Made by a program: the position numbers and the translations under genes. The notes under the pieces were generated by a model, which was not told the origin of the DNA, ran no database searches, and was given only the letters and a program-made list of their open reading frames with translations. From the NCBI RefSeq assembly GCF_028858725.1, contig NC_084767.1, positions 3,399,501-3,463,500 on the forward strand: 64,000 nt of DNA. Reading direction: 5' to 3'. Numbering within the stretch: the first letter of the stretch is position 1; every line of letters begins with the position of its first letter. The DNA comes from Colius striatus. Taxonomy: Eukaryota; Chordata; Aves; Coliiformes; Coliidae. Below are positions 13,481 through 27,102 of the stretch, piece after piece.

Positions 13481-16379
13481 AATCATGCGCTCAGGGGAAG
13501 GCAGAACAGAGGAGGAAAATGAGAGATTGGGAGATGACCTTTAACTTGACGTTTCTCTGCCTTTGCCCAGTTTCAACAGAACAACCGTTTGATTGTGTGT
13601 GAGATGTGCTTTTGCACGCAGTCATCATTAAACTGACCACATCTGCAGGAGCTGATGAGATACTGAGAGTCACTCCTTCTGTTTTCACCAAAATTAGAGG
13701 TCTGGGACTGATCCTGAGCATACTGAACATTTATATTTAGTAGGACTAGCCCTAACTGCAGCTCTTGATATACCATGTTACAGTGAGTCCTGGCAAAAAT
13801 TGCTACTTGCTATAGCCCCTGATTGTTTCAGTTTGAGGGTTTTTTTAATATCATTAACTATTTTTAACACCTCAGAGGGCTTCCTGAAATTTGCAGTGAC
13901 CTACTACATATCTGGAAATAAGAGAACAGAAAACCCCATCCCTAGATAGAACATTTTTTTGGATACCAAAGTACTTGATGATGCAAGTGATTTTATTATC
14001 TGTCTTACAAACAGGGAAACTGAGGCATGGAAAGTGAAATGACATATGCAAGGCCTGGTAAAAGCAGACCAACCACCCAGAGCCAACACCAGCTTTTGAA
14101 AAGAAGTGCTTCTTCCAAACATGTAGAGTCCCAGCAGCTTCCTTAGAAAGTGCCTTTATCCATTGCTTAAGCTCTGCTTAACAGCAACAGGATTTTGAAC
14201 AGTTAAAGGAATCCGTGCTCCCAGGTCTTATTGTAAGCATGCAGACAGATACATCCTCTCATTTTAGAACATGCATATGCATCTTCTAACAGGCATTGTC
14301 TATCTCTTCATCTCTACCACACTCATCAGATTACACTATCTGAAACTTCTTTTTCCCCCAAGAAATCATAAAAGTTTCAGCGTTTACTCAAAATGTTTTG
14401 TCGTGTTTTCAGTTTGACAGACTGTGCAATGGCTCCAAAGATAACACTGCAGCTGCCAGTGCTTCTCATGTGTTGAGCTGAATTGTAGATGCCTGTCTGC
14501 AATGGCATGTTTCCTTAGTAGGTTCAAATACTCTGAAACAGAATTTTCCAGTCTTCTCAAATATGTAAGATATGGGATGGCCAGCAGCTATTCAGGTTAC
14601 ACAACAGGGACATTTTTGAAAGTCGAGAGGAGGCAAAACAACAGTCCTTGCAGTTCACAGCCTCCAGCCGAGCCCTCCTCCAGAGCACCTTTGCTTTCCT
14701 CACCTCTGTACACTACTTAAAGCCTTGAATTAGCTGTTTGTTGCCCTCAGTCACTGCTTTGCCTCCTTTCTCGCTCTCAGAGGCTACGGTTTTGCTCAGT
14801 CCTATGGCTCTTGGGGCTGAGGCTTCAGCAGGAGAATTGTGGCCTCTAGCCAAGTCTCTCCAGGAGTTTCTCTTTCCAGAGGTGCCTGGGAGTAAGATGC
14901 TCAGAGGATGAGATGTCAAGAGCCAGAACTACCTGGGACATTTTCTCCTTCTTTGCATCCCAATACAACTGCCCAGTAATTTCTCCAGCTCCTGAAAGTC
15001 GTTCTGCCATCGCATGGAAAGGGACTGTTTTCATTTATACATCTCCGGTGCAGGCAGTTCAGCACAGAGGCAGAGGGCAGGGTGCAACAGTAATTTACAC
15101 ACTATAAACTTTTGTAGGTTTTATTCACCTCATTGGCCTGGTATTAAACAGCACTGCGTGGCGATGGGGTAAGCTGGGAGCACTGGTGCTGGCTGCTGGC
15201 TTGATGCATGCTCTGCCACGCAGGAGTTTACACCTCCCTTCTCCGTCAGCTGTGACAAAGCAGGAGGGAGAGGGGAGAGCCATGGAATGGAGCAGAGGCT
15301 TGTGATGGAAAAGAGGTGAGAACAGCATATCCACCAGATCATCAGTCTTAGATATTTACTAGTGTCATACTTCAAACAGCTGCTAGGAGCTGTACATATG
15401 TAGCTGTCTGTACACAAACATGCAGCCCTTGCCAAAAAATCAAAACTGCATAGAAGCTACCAGGAGTTGAGGAAGGTAAAGGAGGAGCCCATTACGAAGC
15501 ATAAGACAGTGACTTGTATGGAAAATATCTCAACGTGGATCTTTCTTGATGAGTGCAAAACCAGTTGGAAACAGCAGTGTTTTGTCCTCTGAAGGCTGTA
15601 GAGTGTTTTTGAAATGTGAATGTAGAAAGGTGAAGAAAATGTGATTCAGATTATTTATCCGAATCCCACAGGATATGCAGTGATTCACTTTCAGGGAATC
15701 ACTGTATTGATTTGTTTGTCTCATGCATGACACACAGAATTTGATGACAAGGCCTGAAAACTAAAAGCAGAAGGAAAGCAGACTGCATTAAAAGGCATCA
15801 GCAGAGGAGCAAACATGCAGAGCTTTACCATCGGCAAAAAAAGGACACAAACTCTTCTGCTGGAAAGGCTCCTGCTCCAGCACTGCTCCAGCAACTGTGG
15901 TGGGGTCATTCTCCACCAATTCTCATAGAGAAAGGTCCCAAGAAACACTGTCCTGATGTAGCTGGTTAGGACTGTCTGAGTTGTAGGTGATGTTTTCAGA
16001 ATTTGATCTCAGCCAGTGGCACAGATAATGACTTAATCCAATAGGCATACGTTTTATGCTTCTTTTGCCTGTCATACCCTAGCTAGCACCAGAGGCTTCT
16101 TTTTTGAACTCTGAAGATGTTATTGTCTAGAAGAAACTACACTGAATAAGTGAGTTTTTTGGGTTTGGGTTTTTTTTTAGGCAGAGGAAAGGAAAATGTT
16201 CAAGCATTATTAACAGTTTAGCATTTCTGGCCCAGAAAACAACTCTAACATAGAACAGCTGCATCTAAAAGCAAAGTGTTTCTAATACTGCTGCATTGCC
16301 TCACCTGAATAATAGCATTCAGGGCTTTGTTTCAAGGCTTAATTTGTCATAAGAAGTTAAAAAAAGACACACACGCAAA
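13481..16379. other. Gene-free spacer
   Basis: No exon, RNA gene or mobile element is recognised. Open frames of up to 101 codons overlap on both strands without family resemblance. Confidence 0.45.
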
Positions 16380-16640
16380 CAACCTTATGGAAACTTTTGC
16401 CTACAATAAATGTCAAGCGGGAGGAATGTTATTGATTGCAATAGATTTACACCCATAACGAATTTGGCCGACTGGTCAAAAGTCTAGTGGGTGTGTAAAT
16501 GGGGAGGTGAAGTGGAGAATGACGTTGGTAGTGGTTTATCTGGAGAGTGGAGCCGCAAAATGTTGTAGTTACACTTAAGTTTTATTAAAAATGCCATTCT
16601 AACGAGCCCTAGTGGCCCCAGCACATGGAAAGTGGCTTGC
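16380..16640. promoter_or_regulatory. Candidate conserved non-coding element with an inverted T-box-like pair
   Basis: Unique DNA with retained CpGs. ATTTACACCC (16445-16454) and GGGTGTGTAAAT (16489-16500) form an inverted pair differing by a 2-nt insertion, with CACACC/GGTGTG-like cores. GTTATTGATTGC near 16428 and a GTTTTATTAAAAATG word near 16579 add homeodomain-like sites. The texture is that of a constrained enhancer, about 31 kb downstream of the MSX2 promoter. Function is inferred. Confidence 0.4.
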
Positions 16641-19600
16641 TGTGTTTTGAATGGCACTGAGTAACACCCCAGGGCCTTAAATCAGTTCAAGATGTGTTGG
16701 TGGCGTCTGATGTTAAGCGTAGAAGGGAAATTCAAAGCACTATAGATTTAACCTAGGGACCCTTCTTTTGCCTGATGCTTATCAATAATGCAAGCATAAG
16801 TAAGAGCCAGGAGAAATTTGGTACTGAGGCACAGTATTATATGAATGTGTGATTTTATTAGTAATATTTTTACTGTGAGGTTTGGGTAACCAATCCAACC
16901 AGCAAGACATAGAAATGTGGACAACAAAGAGATGCAATCAGATATTGCATCCTATGTATTTCTGCAGACAGCACTTGATGTACTGTGCCCAGGGAAAAGC
17001 AACCTGAGGTAAAAAAAGAAACAGCTCTTTTCACGGGGCACGTGGAGGCAAATGGAGAAGAAATAGTCATGAAGTGAGCGAGCAGAGAAGTCCTACTGCA
17101 CATCTCAAGTCAGAAAACTGTTTGAGGGATTCGTTACACCGCAACAGCTGACCACAGAGGGCACTAAGACAAGGAGGAAAAGGAATATGTGAAAATACTG
17201 CCAATCCCAAGCCTAAAGAACTCACAAATTTCATTTGCATTTATATGCAATGCAATGCCTTGCTGAGAAATTTAAGTGGAGTGCCCACGTCACAGATAAA
17301 ACAAGCCCCGTGTCTAATCCAGGGCTGTGTTTCCAAACCTTGTCACAGAAGCTGGGGCACTTCTACAGGAATGTCTCAATGTCTCACCTGTTTTGATGGG
17401 ACAGTGAAAACTATGGTTTCAGTGGTATTACTAACACCAAGGAGGATTTGCTAGGTGTTTGGATTTCATATAAGCTGCACATATTTGTCATGTGGAAGAA
17501 GCAAATCTTTGCATTCCAGGCTCTGGGGTGAAAACCAGAAGACTGAGATGCACCTCTGATGTTGTATGGATGGCATGATGAGCTTGGGTGTTTTAATTGT
17601 CAATGGCCATAATGGCAGCAGGAGCTTGAAGCCTGCTGAAACCCTAAATGTCCTTTACTCTCTATCTATATGGTCTAGAGACAGACAACCACTGAGTCAT
17701 GAACAGCAATCACTAACTTATGAGACACAATTAGAAGGGAACCCCAATAACTACCTAATGAAACGCCAAGGACTTGGCACAAATACCTCTGGTGATACAA
17801 TGAAGAAGGAGTCTTGAACTCTTACCTTAAGCACTGCTTGCTTCCTTCCCACACTGACAGCTTTAGCAACAACATGACTTAGAGTGTCTAATTATAGTAT
17901 AATTATTGTTGCATTTGTAAAGGTCAGTCAGTAGAAGCTAGGACCCTAAGGGAATGGAGACAAGAAAGGTGAAGAAGGAAATGGGAGGAGCAAGGTTCAT
18001 GGACATTTTGACCAAGTAGAAATGGAGAGGGAGGTACAGCCTTGCTCTGGAACTGGACCACAATTTGCAGTCAGGTAATATCAATGGTTTGTGCTCACGA
18101 CTAAAGGGTAATCTTCTCCTTGTGTAACTGTGAGATAAGATTCAGGCCATATCTCTTGCCTTTCTCCATACCTGTGATGCCAAAGAATGAAGCCACTGTG
18201 GTCATATGGCCAATTACAACCCAGGTAGGTCATTGCATCTGAAACTACTCTCCTTTCCTGCTTCAACATTGCCTCAATACAAAGCAGTTAGTTTCTGGGA
18301 TGAAGCTTCATTTCACTTCTAACATTAAGCAGAAGGTAAGAACCAGTGAAGGGAGGAAAGGCAACTCCAAAGGTAGCTGGCATAAATGCACAAGGAAGCT
18401 GGTCTCAGAAACTGAATAGCATAGTATTACTCCCATATTCAGTGATTACCATCTAAAATGGTTCAGATTAGTAATTTCAATCTCCTTTCAAATCCACAAG
18501 AAATAAATCAGCCATGCTACAGGTACACTGATGATTTTGTTGCTCTTCTTTCCCTCTGAGCTTCCTGCCCATTTTTTGACACCAAGATGTGAGGGCCACC
18601 AAGCAGAGGATTGTCCATGGTTTTCATCACATTTGCATTTGAATCTGTGAAGGGAAGGCTCACATTTGCTATTCAGAGCACCAAGTGCATCCTGTAAGCT
18701 ATAGTATATTCTTAAATGCTAATTCAATTAAGTCTTATGTGATCCTAATGAGTAAGTAGGGAGTAAATAAATCTGTGTGGAGTTGCTGATCCACTTCAAG
18801 AACTTCAGATTTCACTAGGAGAACACACAAAGTAAGACTACAAATAGTAGAGAGGAATAGTTGGATACAGGTAATCATCAGGACAGAAGTAAGAGATACT
18901 CATTGTCTGGACTCCTATCTGCTCTACAAACAATTGTCTCACACTGGAATGAAAAGAAATTCATTTGGTAGCTTCAACAAAATCATAAATTGGCAGCAAT
19001 GTAGTCGTCAGGAGTCTTGAACCTGTCGTGTGGAAATGAGATTGGCACATCCAATTTATTTTTTGTAAGACTTCAAAGAAAATGGGTCAAAATTCCTCAA
19101 TGCAATTAGTTCAACCTAGTAGACACATCTTTGATCTGTTAAAATATAATTATACTTTTCTAAATTATCCTCATTTCATTGAAACTGGTAAGAAAAGAAA
19201 GTATGTATGGATCTGAACCTAACTGAGGCTCTCCAGTGAATTGTCTTCTTGGAAGCACCTGAGGTGACAGCCAGAGTAAGTCCATTGCCAATGAACCAGT
19301 GCAGCTTTTTTACTCCTGCAGTATTCCTTCAGTACTTCTGTCATTTCCCAACTAGCAGGATGAAAAGGCTTCTAAAAAAGGAAATATGTAGATTTTAGTT
19401 TTGTCACAAACAGATTGAACGTTGGCTTAGCTTGAAGCCATCTGTATGATTTTAGCACCTTGTAAGCTCTGTTTCCAAAACACAGAGCAAATTCAGGGCA
19501 TGGTCACAGAATACTCATCTGAGTAGCTAATTTCAGAGCACTGTAGGAATTTACATTAGTAAGAGTTATCAGATCAATCAGACATAAATTCTAGCCATGC

Positions 19601-22600
19601 TATTGTCCTCTTCAGGCATCTCAAACTTTACTCTTAATTCCAACTGCATTTCTAGAGACATTCTTAACATTCAGCATTGAACTATATTACACGAGTAAAG
19701 AAAAGAAGTCATTCCAATAAAATTAAGAGAAAGGAAAGCTTCTAAGGTAAAATTTAAAGGGCTAAAATAACTCAGTGGGAAGAGCAACAGAAGAGCTATA
19801 GGTAGATTGGTCAAGTCAAGGAGAGAAAAGCTTGTTTTCAACTCTCTTGGTTCATGTGAAAGTTACAGGAATGAGACCTAGCACGGAGAAATAAACTGAA
19901 TGTGAATGTAAAAAGAGGATAAATCAAAGGGAATCAAACTCTGAGTGGGACACAAGTATCCTCATTTTCAAATATCAGAAATTATTACCAAAAGATGATA
20001 AATTTTTGTGGTTGGAGAAGTTTTTACAAGTAAAATATATTTACAGACATTATCTCACAGATAAAACTGTAAAGGAGGGAGATTGTAACCTGGATTGGGT
20101 ATTTCTGCCTCCACTTCAATCTTCTCCCTTTGTGCCCCCATATGTGTGCCTAAGGAGGGAAAGGGAAAGAGTAAAGATCCAGGTAAACAAGCACATTGTG
20201 CAACAGTGCATGTGGAAAACTGTGTCACCCTTTAACTTGTTTAACTGGCCCTCCTATGGCAGTAACACATCATTAGTGCTTTCCGGTGTTTATTAATGTC
20301 ATTTTTATGGTTTATTTGTAGCAAGGTTCAAATTCCATGCAAATAGATGCTTAAAAAGATCAGAGATTTCATAGCATTATTACATATTGTAAGAAGGATA
20401 TTGCATTGGATACTGATGGAGCAGAGGAAGGGCTAATAGAGTATCGTTTTGAATAGATTTGTGGTCTTATATAGGATCCCTACCTCATCAAATTCCCCGA
20501 AATCCCATAGCTACTAAAACGTTCCGGTCAAACCTGCCAGTTCAGACTAAAGATGCTCGGTTCTGCTACAGTAAGGGTTTCTTTCTATGCCAAAATGGTC
20601 AACACACTCTGAAGAAAATTAGTGGAGATTCATTCCCAAGCATGGTCAAACGTCCAGGACTTCTCAGGATTACTAGCCGTCATTCCTTTAATAACAGTGT
20701 GCAAAGCAAAACTGTCATTCCCAAGCCACTCCTGGCCTGCTGGCACAGACAAACTGCAGCATGCAGTAATGTGACTCTTCTGTTTCTTCTGAGGGAAAGG
20801 ATGCAGAAGACTTGAGTATCCCAAATGACTAAGCACCCACCAGAAAGGAAAACTAGACGGTTAGTCATGAAACTGAGAGAGCAACTATTCACTGCATGGT
20901 AAGAAAACTGCTTCCCTGAGCTCAAACTGAATATCCAGGCTCTGTGGAGAACCAATAGTGAGCTTTCAGGGATTCTTTTCCTTCTTTTTAACCTCTTTCT
21001 TATGGAGTCTGAAATAATAACATATACATGTAGTTTTCTGCATATATATCAATGTTTAAAAAGAAATCACTCTAATTATGAGGGTTTTTTCACATAGGAA
21101 TGCAAAATGAAGCATTTAAAATGTGCTATATTTGATTTAATTTGAACCTATGCATTCAGTCAGCAAGTTCTCAAAATACATAGGAGAGGATACTGAGACT
21201 TTTTTCCTCCAGATGACTCCCAACATAATTTCAGCAGTAAGTTCTTGGTCCATAGATTAACCACAGTCTGGTTTCATAAATAAAATCCAAGTCTCAAAGT
21301 GGGGCCAGTTTGTGAAAGCATTTAACAAGTGACACTTGTTACTGGTATGAAAATTCATCGCTGCATCCCAAAGGGGAAGTCTTGCTGTAAAACTTGCTTC
21401 TCCTTCTATTCTTCTCATTGCAGTTAAAGGAAGGATAATGTGTTTGTGGAATTTTCTTTACAGCTAGAGCACTTTGTAGTACTGCCTCTTGGCAGTAAGT
21501 CACAGTTGAGACAGACAGGGGTAACTGACTTGGCAAATTTTGCTGGGGAGCACAGCACTAAGTACATTGATTTCTAGGGAGTTGTCTTCCTTCTAATTTC
21601 ATAGCCCAGTTCAGTCAGAAGATTGAAACTAGAGGTTATTGTGGTGTGGAGGTTTTCAAAATAGTCTAGAGCACAGCTCTAAAGTTCAAGAAAGAAGCTA
21701 CTACATCCTAAAGACATGGATAGTTGGGAATTTTAGGAATACTAGTCATTTATTTCAGGACTTCTTCTCTTAGAAGTTTACTTCAAGTTTGAAAGCTCAG
21801 CTCAGTCTCAAGACCTCAATTATAGGAGACAAAGTAACTCTAGGCTAGACCCTAATACCAGTACAGATACTGATATATGACTATGAGACACATAGACTGA
21901 AATCTATAAAGTTTGGTAAGTAAAACTATTATATTTTGCTGTGACATTTTCAGTGAAAATATTTGGTTTCCCTTTTTGGGCTACCTGAGATATGTTTTAA
22001 CCTGCAGATTTTTGTGTACTGTTTTCATTCTGTCTTCAGTGCAAGAGGTGCTCTCAGCTGTCAGGGAGAAGATGCAGTTTAATCTCATGACAGATTAAGA
22101 TGTGACTTAGGGTCAGGTTTGTTTGTTATTTCTCATAAAGAAATCACATTTCTGTTTCAATGGATATTCTCTGTCTTAGGCATCTGCCGGATCACTCAAC
22201 AGGATCTGAATGAATGGAAACAGGCTCAGGATTTTCAGTTATGCCTCTCAGGTATGTTATGTTCACCTGGTCTGGTTGAAGGCTGCATCATTCAAAGGGC
22301 AGAGATTTTTAAGTGCCCATTTGCTCCCAGACAAGCACTAGGAGTTCACAGAAGCTGTGCTCACAGGACTGAGGCAGGAGTAAAAAAAAACCAAGTATGC
22401 TGTAAGGCACAGTCCTGGCTTTGAAGGCAAGATGGTCTGTGTATGTCTCTCTCCTCTTAGGATGAAATAATGCTAGACCTCCTCCCAGATCATGCCTCAT
22501 TCCATCAGCAGCCCTGCTGACTTCACTGTGACTATTTGGTCTGGTTAGACTTACAGTCTGGCCCTAACTTCACTGCTGCTTAATTTAGAGATGGTAAAGA

Positions 22601-22859
22601 GACTTAGTCAAAATATCTAAAAGCCTCAGACAGTTACTACCATTGCAACAGAAAAACTTTGCAAAAGTAGATCAAATCTGGCCCTCTTAGCCCTTGCCAG
22701 CGATGTTTTGGCTCTGGGTATTTTTAAGTTCCTTTCTTGTCACCCTAAATCAGATGATTCACGCTGGTAACATGTTGTATCGCTTACCCAGTAATGCAAC
22801 CTAATAAAACCCTGCTTAAAACCATTTTCCTTAAAGAACCAGAAGAATTTGTTCCTTGC
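16641..22859. other. Gene-free AT-rich spacer
   Basis: No coding or RNA gene and no recognisable transposon. Short open frames (up to 118 codons at 20459-20815) show no family resemblance. Confidence 0.45.
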
Positions 22860-23240
22860 AGAATCAAACCTGTGTTCTTAATAAAGGCAGATTGAATAAA
22901 ACAAGCCCTGTGAAGTAATGGGGCTAATTTAACAGCTCGCTGATGAAAATCTGTGGCTAGCTTCCCCCTCCTTCACCCCTTGCATGAGAACAGATGGTTT
23001 AACACAAGTTTTGAATGCAAAGTTAATTAAAAAAAAAAAATCCATTGCTCTTACAATCCTTGGGCTAAGACTTTAAAACTTTCCTACTAAATCGGAATGC
23101 CAATGCTCTTATTTTGAGCTCTGTAATAAGGAAACAGACTCATTAATGTTCTGCAATTATTGAAGTAGAGTGATGGTCATGGATTAGCCCTTGAATTGAG
23201 CACGGCAGGCTCCCTTGGCAGCTAGACACCAGAATGGAAT
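22860..23240. promoter_or_regulatory. Candidate conserved non-coding element
   Basis: Unique AT-rich DNA with cores such as GGGGCTAATTTAACAGC near 22920, AAAGTTAATTAAAA near 23021, GGAAACAGACTCATTAATG near 23130 and GGTCATGGATTAGCCC near 23174. It has no repeat similarity and keeps isolated CpGs. An A-rich run (23029-23040) lies inside. It could be a distal MSX2 enhancer; constraint is inferred. Confidence 0.35.
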
Positions 23241-26200
23241 TTGAAAACCTTCATTTTGTTTCATTTTCACCGGCACTCTTAATCTGGTGTTGGAAACAGG
23301 TACAGACACTGTGATGGCAATGTCCTCGGAGGGAAAGAGAATGCACTCAAAGTGCAAGATCACGTCCTATAATAAGAACAACAACAACTTTGTGTTAAGA
23401 TTTGGTTTCAATTAACTGCTGAAAACCAACCAAACTATTTCACCTTGTCTTGGGATGCATCTGTTTCTGGAATGGAAGGTAATAGTTTATGACAACAACC
23501 TTGTATAAGAATGAGTGGGGAATGTGAGAAAACCGATATTAGATTTGTTCCTAGTGTTTCTGCAAGCTCCTGTCCCAAAGGCCTTCCAGTCTGAAAAGTC
23601 ACTTTAAATAAGTGGGAGGAGTTTGAGGTAAGTGAAAAGTAATTGCCTGAATTAGAATCATCTTGGTTTAATGCATTTAATACTTTCACACATCAAACAT
23701 CAGAAAATCTTTAACAACCAAGGGCACCTGCAGAAGAGTTTTGTTTTACTTCTCATTTACAACAAAAGCATTTCCCAGACTTGCTTCTGGAGACTAACTC
23801 CAGATGGAAAGTCATTCCTAACGACTGAAAAATGTATTCTGTCATTTTTTTCATCCAACTTTCTAATAAAAACCTGATTCAGCCGAAACATCCTTAACAC
23901 CAGCTCTTAAGAAATAAGAAATCCCCAGGCCTACAGTGATGCCTTCTGATTATAGGAAGAGTCAAAATTTGTGGTGAATTTGAATAGGATCAGGTAATTC
24001 TGATCTTGTCAGGATCCTAATCACAATAGGAGCAAAGCTAATACTTAGTGAAGTCACTCTTCAATCCTTGCTGAAGCGTAACTTGGAAGGAGATCTAATT
24101 AGCTACTGGGAGGCAAAGTCCTTCTAGTTACCTTATCCATTTTTGATCGTATCTTTTACAAGCTCCAGCAGCAAGACCAAGAAACTGAAACAGACACTGA
24201 GCACTTGTTTCACAAATTGTACATATGAAATAGAAATAGTCATCTATAAGAAGAGTACAAATAGAACGTGTAACTCTGGAGTTGGGGTGGTTGTTGCTGT
24301 TGGGTTGGTTGTTTGTTTTAAGTCAGTCTTTGATTTTTGCACCACTACTTGATCATGGATTGCAAAACCCCAGGAGCAATTAATTGCAGAGACAAACTCT
24401 TACCCTACTGCAGTCTAATTCTTTAATAGCATCCTTGAATCAAAGAGATGTCTAAACATTATCACACGCACCTATGATTAATAGCTCCCACAATCAATTA
24501 CAGATGCAAACATGCAGGAGTAGACTTGGCCCATAATGTAAATAGATTGAAGTTACCCTATATGTGACCAAGTGTTCTGTCTATTTATTACCTAGTGCTG
24601 GCATTTTATGAAGCCAAAGTCTTTACAGCTCATCCTGAACTAAGCAGACTAGAGAAGAGCTTTAAAGAGACTAAGCACAATCTACAGATGATGGTATAAA
24701 TATCGTGAATAACTTTATACCACTCCAACTCAGGTGTGGCTCATACTCTACCTGATGCTTTAATTGGCATGAAGGCTCGTGGTAATCATGGTTTATTGGA
24801 ACGAAAGGAAGTCTTTTAACTTCCACTCTACTTTTTTTCTTTCTTGATTGCTTGTCAAGTGATTTTTCTCCATACAGTAGTAACTGGTAGGACTTCTGAC
24901 AGACTGTGGCGAAGAACAAAGTGCTTACACAAAAACTCAATGGGCATACAAAGGATACAGTAATTAGAACTAAGTTGGTGGCTGGAAAGAAAAGTGGGGC
25001 AAAGCAGTATAAATCTCTCCAATACATGCAATGGGTAACTGGAAGTCATCTTTGCTTTCTCTTCCTTCTTCCTCACCTGTACTCTCCTCATTATGTACCT
25101 TCTGTGTTGTTGAGACAAAAACACAGTTACTTCCCACCAAAACCACAGAACCATCAGACAGACTTGGCAGAGCACAGTGAACCTATAAACCAATGCAGGC
25201 TTACTCAAAATCTACAACAAAACCCTAACACCAGTTAGTTTCACATGACTAAATGCTTAGGAAAAAGAGTTGCCCAAAGTTCCAGTTACTGTGAAATATC
25301 CCTTCTCCCCAGCTCCCTGGCTAAACTCTTAGCCAACGCACACAGCAGCAAGGTGCTGTTGGTGGACAAGCCTCTGCTATCTCTCTCTCCCTTCCACCAA
25401 TCTCCTTAACTTCTCAAGATCTGGTCTTGCATCATACTGTTCTAAACTGATTCATCATTTTTAGAACCACAGATGAATGAAAGGGATTTTTTTTTGCCAC
25501 TAACATTGTGGGTTTGTATGTGCCTCTCTAATTCTGGGCCTTGCATTGCTAATCCCATTTTCCAAAGAGCAAATTATTCCCATAAAAGCTAATTGTGGGC
25601 TCTGCCTTATCTATGCTGGTCTCCACTGCTGCTATCTCAGGCAGAGTTTTGCTTGTGGGGAATTGTGGTTGCCTTAAATACAACCCAAATGTGATGTAGT
25701 GTTCTCTCCAGCTCTGCACCTCCTCGAACTTTCATAACTCAGGCAGAAAAAGTAAAATATATTCAGTCACAAAGTCTTCACATAGAATAATTCATTCTTA
25801 GTAAGAAAGTCATACAGATTTGGTGGCTGCAGAGGTTCTCTAGATTGTTCTCCAGACAGCAGCATTAATGACTGAACAGCATAAATGAAGGGCTCTCTTC
25901 TCAGCAAATTTTCTTTTCACTGATTCATTATTATTAAGGAAATGAGTAGGGACTCATTGTGAGCCTTCATCTTTCATTACACACCTCCTAACACAGCCTG
26001 ACTGAAGCCACAAAAGTGAGGTCTTCACCTGACCTTGCACCCTTCCCCAACCCCCAGCCAAGGGTTGTCCAGAGCTTGGGTTCTTGTTTTGGCCAATGAT
26101 AGAAGCTACACATAACACAGGGCAGCTGTGAAATATAGATCCCCAGCCAAAGTCTGATTTATGAAAACCTCATTCAGAGCTGTCCGTATGTAATGTTTTG

Positions 26201-27004
26201 GGCTGGAGCCATCCTTACCCAGAATTGGCACCAAGTGCCTCTTAAAGGTTCCATATAAATTTGGTTGATTTTTTTTTCTTGTTTTGGTTTTCTCTTGCTG
26301 CCTTCCCATTTTTGTTCTGTCTCTGCATATCCTTGTTTTAACAGGGAATACAAATGGAAATGCTGCAATATACTCAGAAAGGCTTTATTTTACCTTGATT
26401 TTTAAGGTATTTCAAGCTCAACAAGGAGCAAGAATAATGAAGACTTTTCAAAGAAGCTTATAAAACAAGACCAAAAGTCCCTTCTTCCTCACAAATATCC
26501 TTGCTATGAGTATGTCTTGAATCCTACAAACACGAAAAAAGTAAGACTTCCTAAAGTCTATAAAATGCCCAGGTTCAATTGAAGCTCTGACCAAAAGCCC
26601 CAGCATATGGGTTCAGGCACAGAATAAACCCACAGTCATTACAGTCAAATCCATATTTGCACCTCTCAGAACGTGGCATCACTCTGTGCTTTAAGAAGGA
26701 GACAAAGAGACGGCTCTCTACAAAACAAACCAAATGTGCTGCTAATATTGTTGGGAAGAAAAAGAAATAGTGAAGGAATTGTGGAGTTTCAGCATTTGGG
26801 GGACAAGATCCTTCCTGACCTCTAATTAGAGCCCACACACTCATTTTTCTCCACTTGCACAGGGGTCATGCAGAATCCCAGTGCTCTGCTGGGGAATACA
26901 CAAGCATTAGTGCAGCACCCATTAAGAGTATTTATGCCATAAAGTCAGTTTTCTGCCAAGGAGCTGTGATTCACACATCCTAAAGAGACTGAGCAATGTG
27001 CAAC
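23241..27004. other. Gene-free AT-rich spacer
   Basis: I see no exon, RNA gene or transposon. Open frames of up to 118 codons on both strands (24671-25238) overlap each other and lack known domains. Confidence 0.45.
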
Positions 27005-27102
27005 CAGCTTCCAAGGCAGAGCAGGGTGCCTAATTCCTCTTGTGAGACAGTATCAGCTTCCAAGGCAGAACAGGGTGCCTGATTCCTCTTGTGAGACAGT
27101 AT
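27005..27102 (+). repeat. 49-bp tandem duplication
   Basis: Two 49-bp copies lie head to tail (27005-27053 and 27054-27102). They start CAGCTTCCAAGGCAGA and end GTGAGACAGTAT. They differ at two positions, both A/G transitions. It is a recent local duplication in non-coding DNA. Confidence 0.95.
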
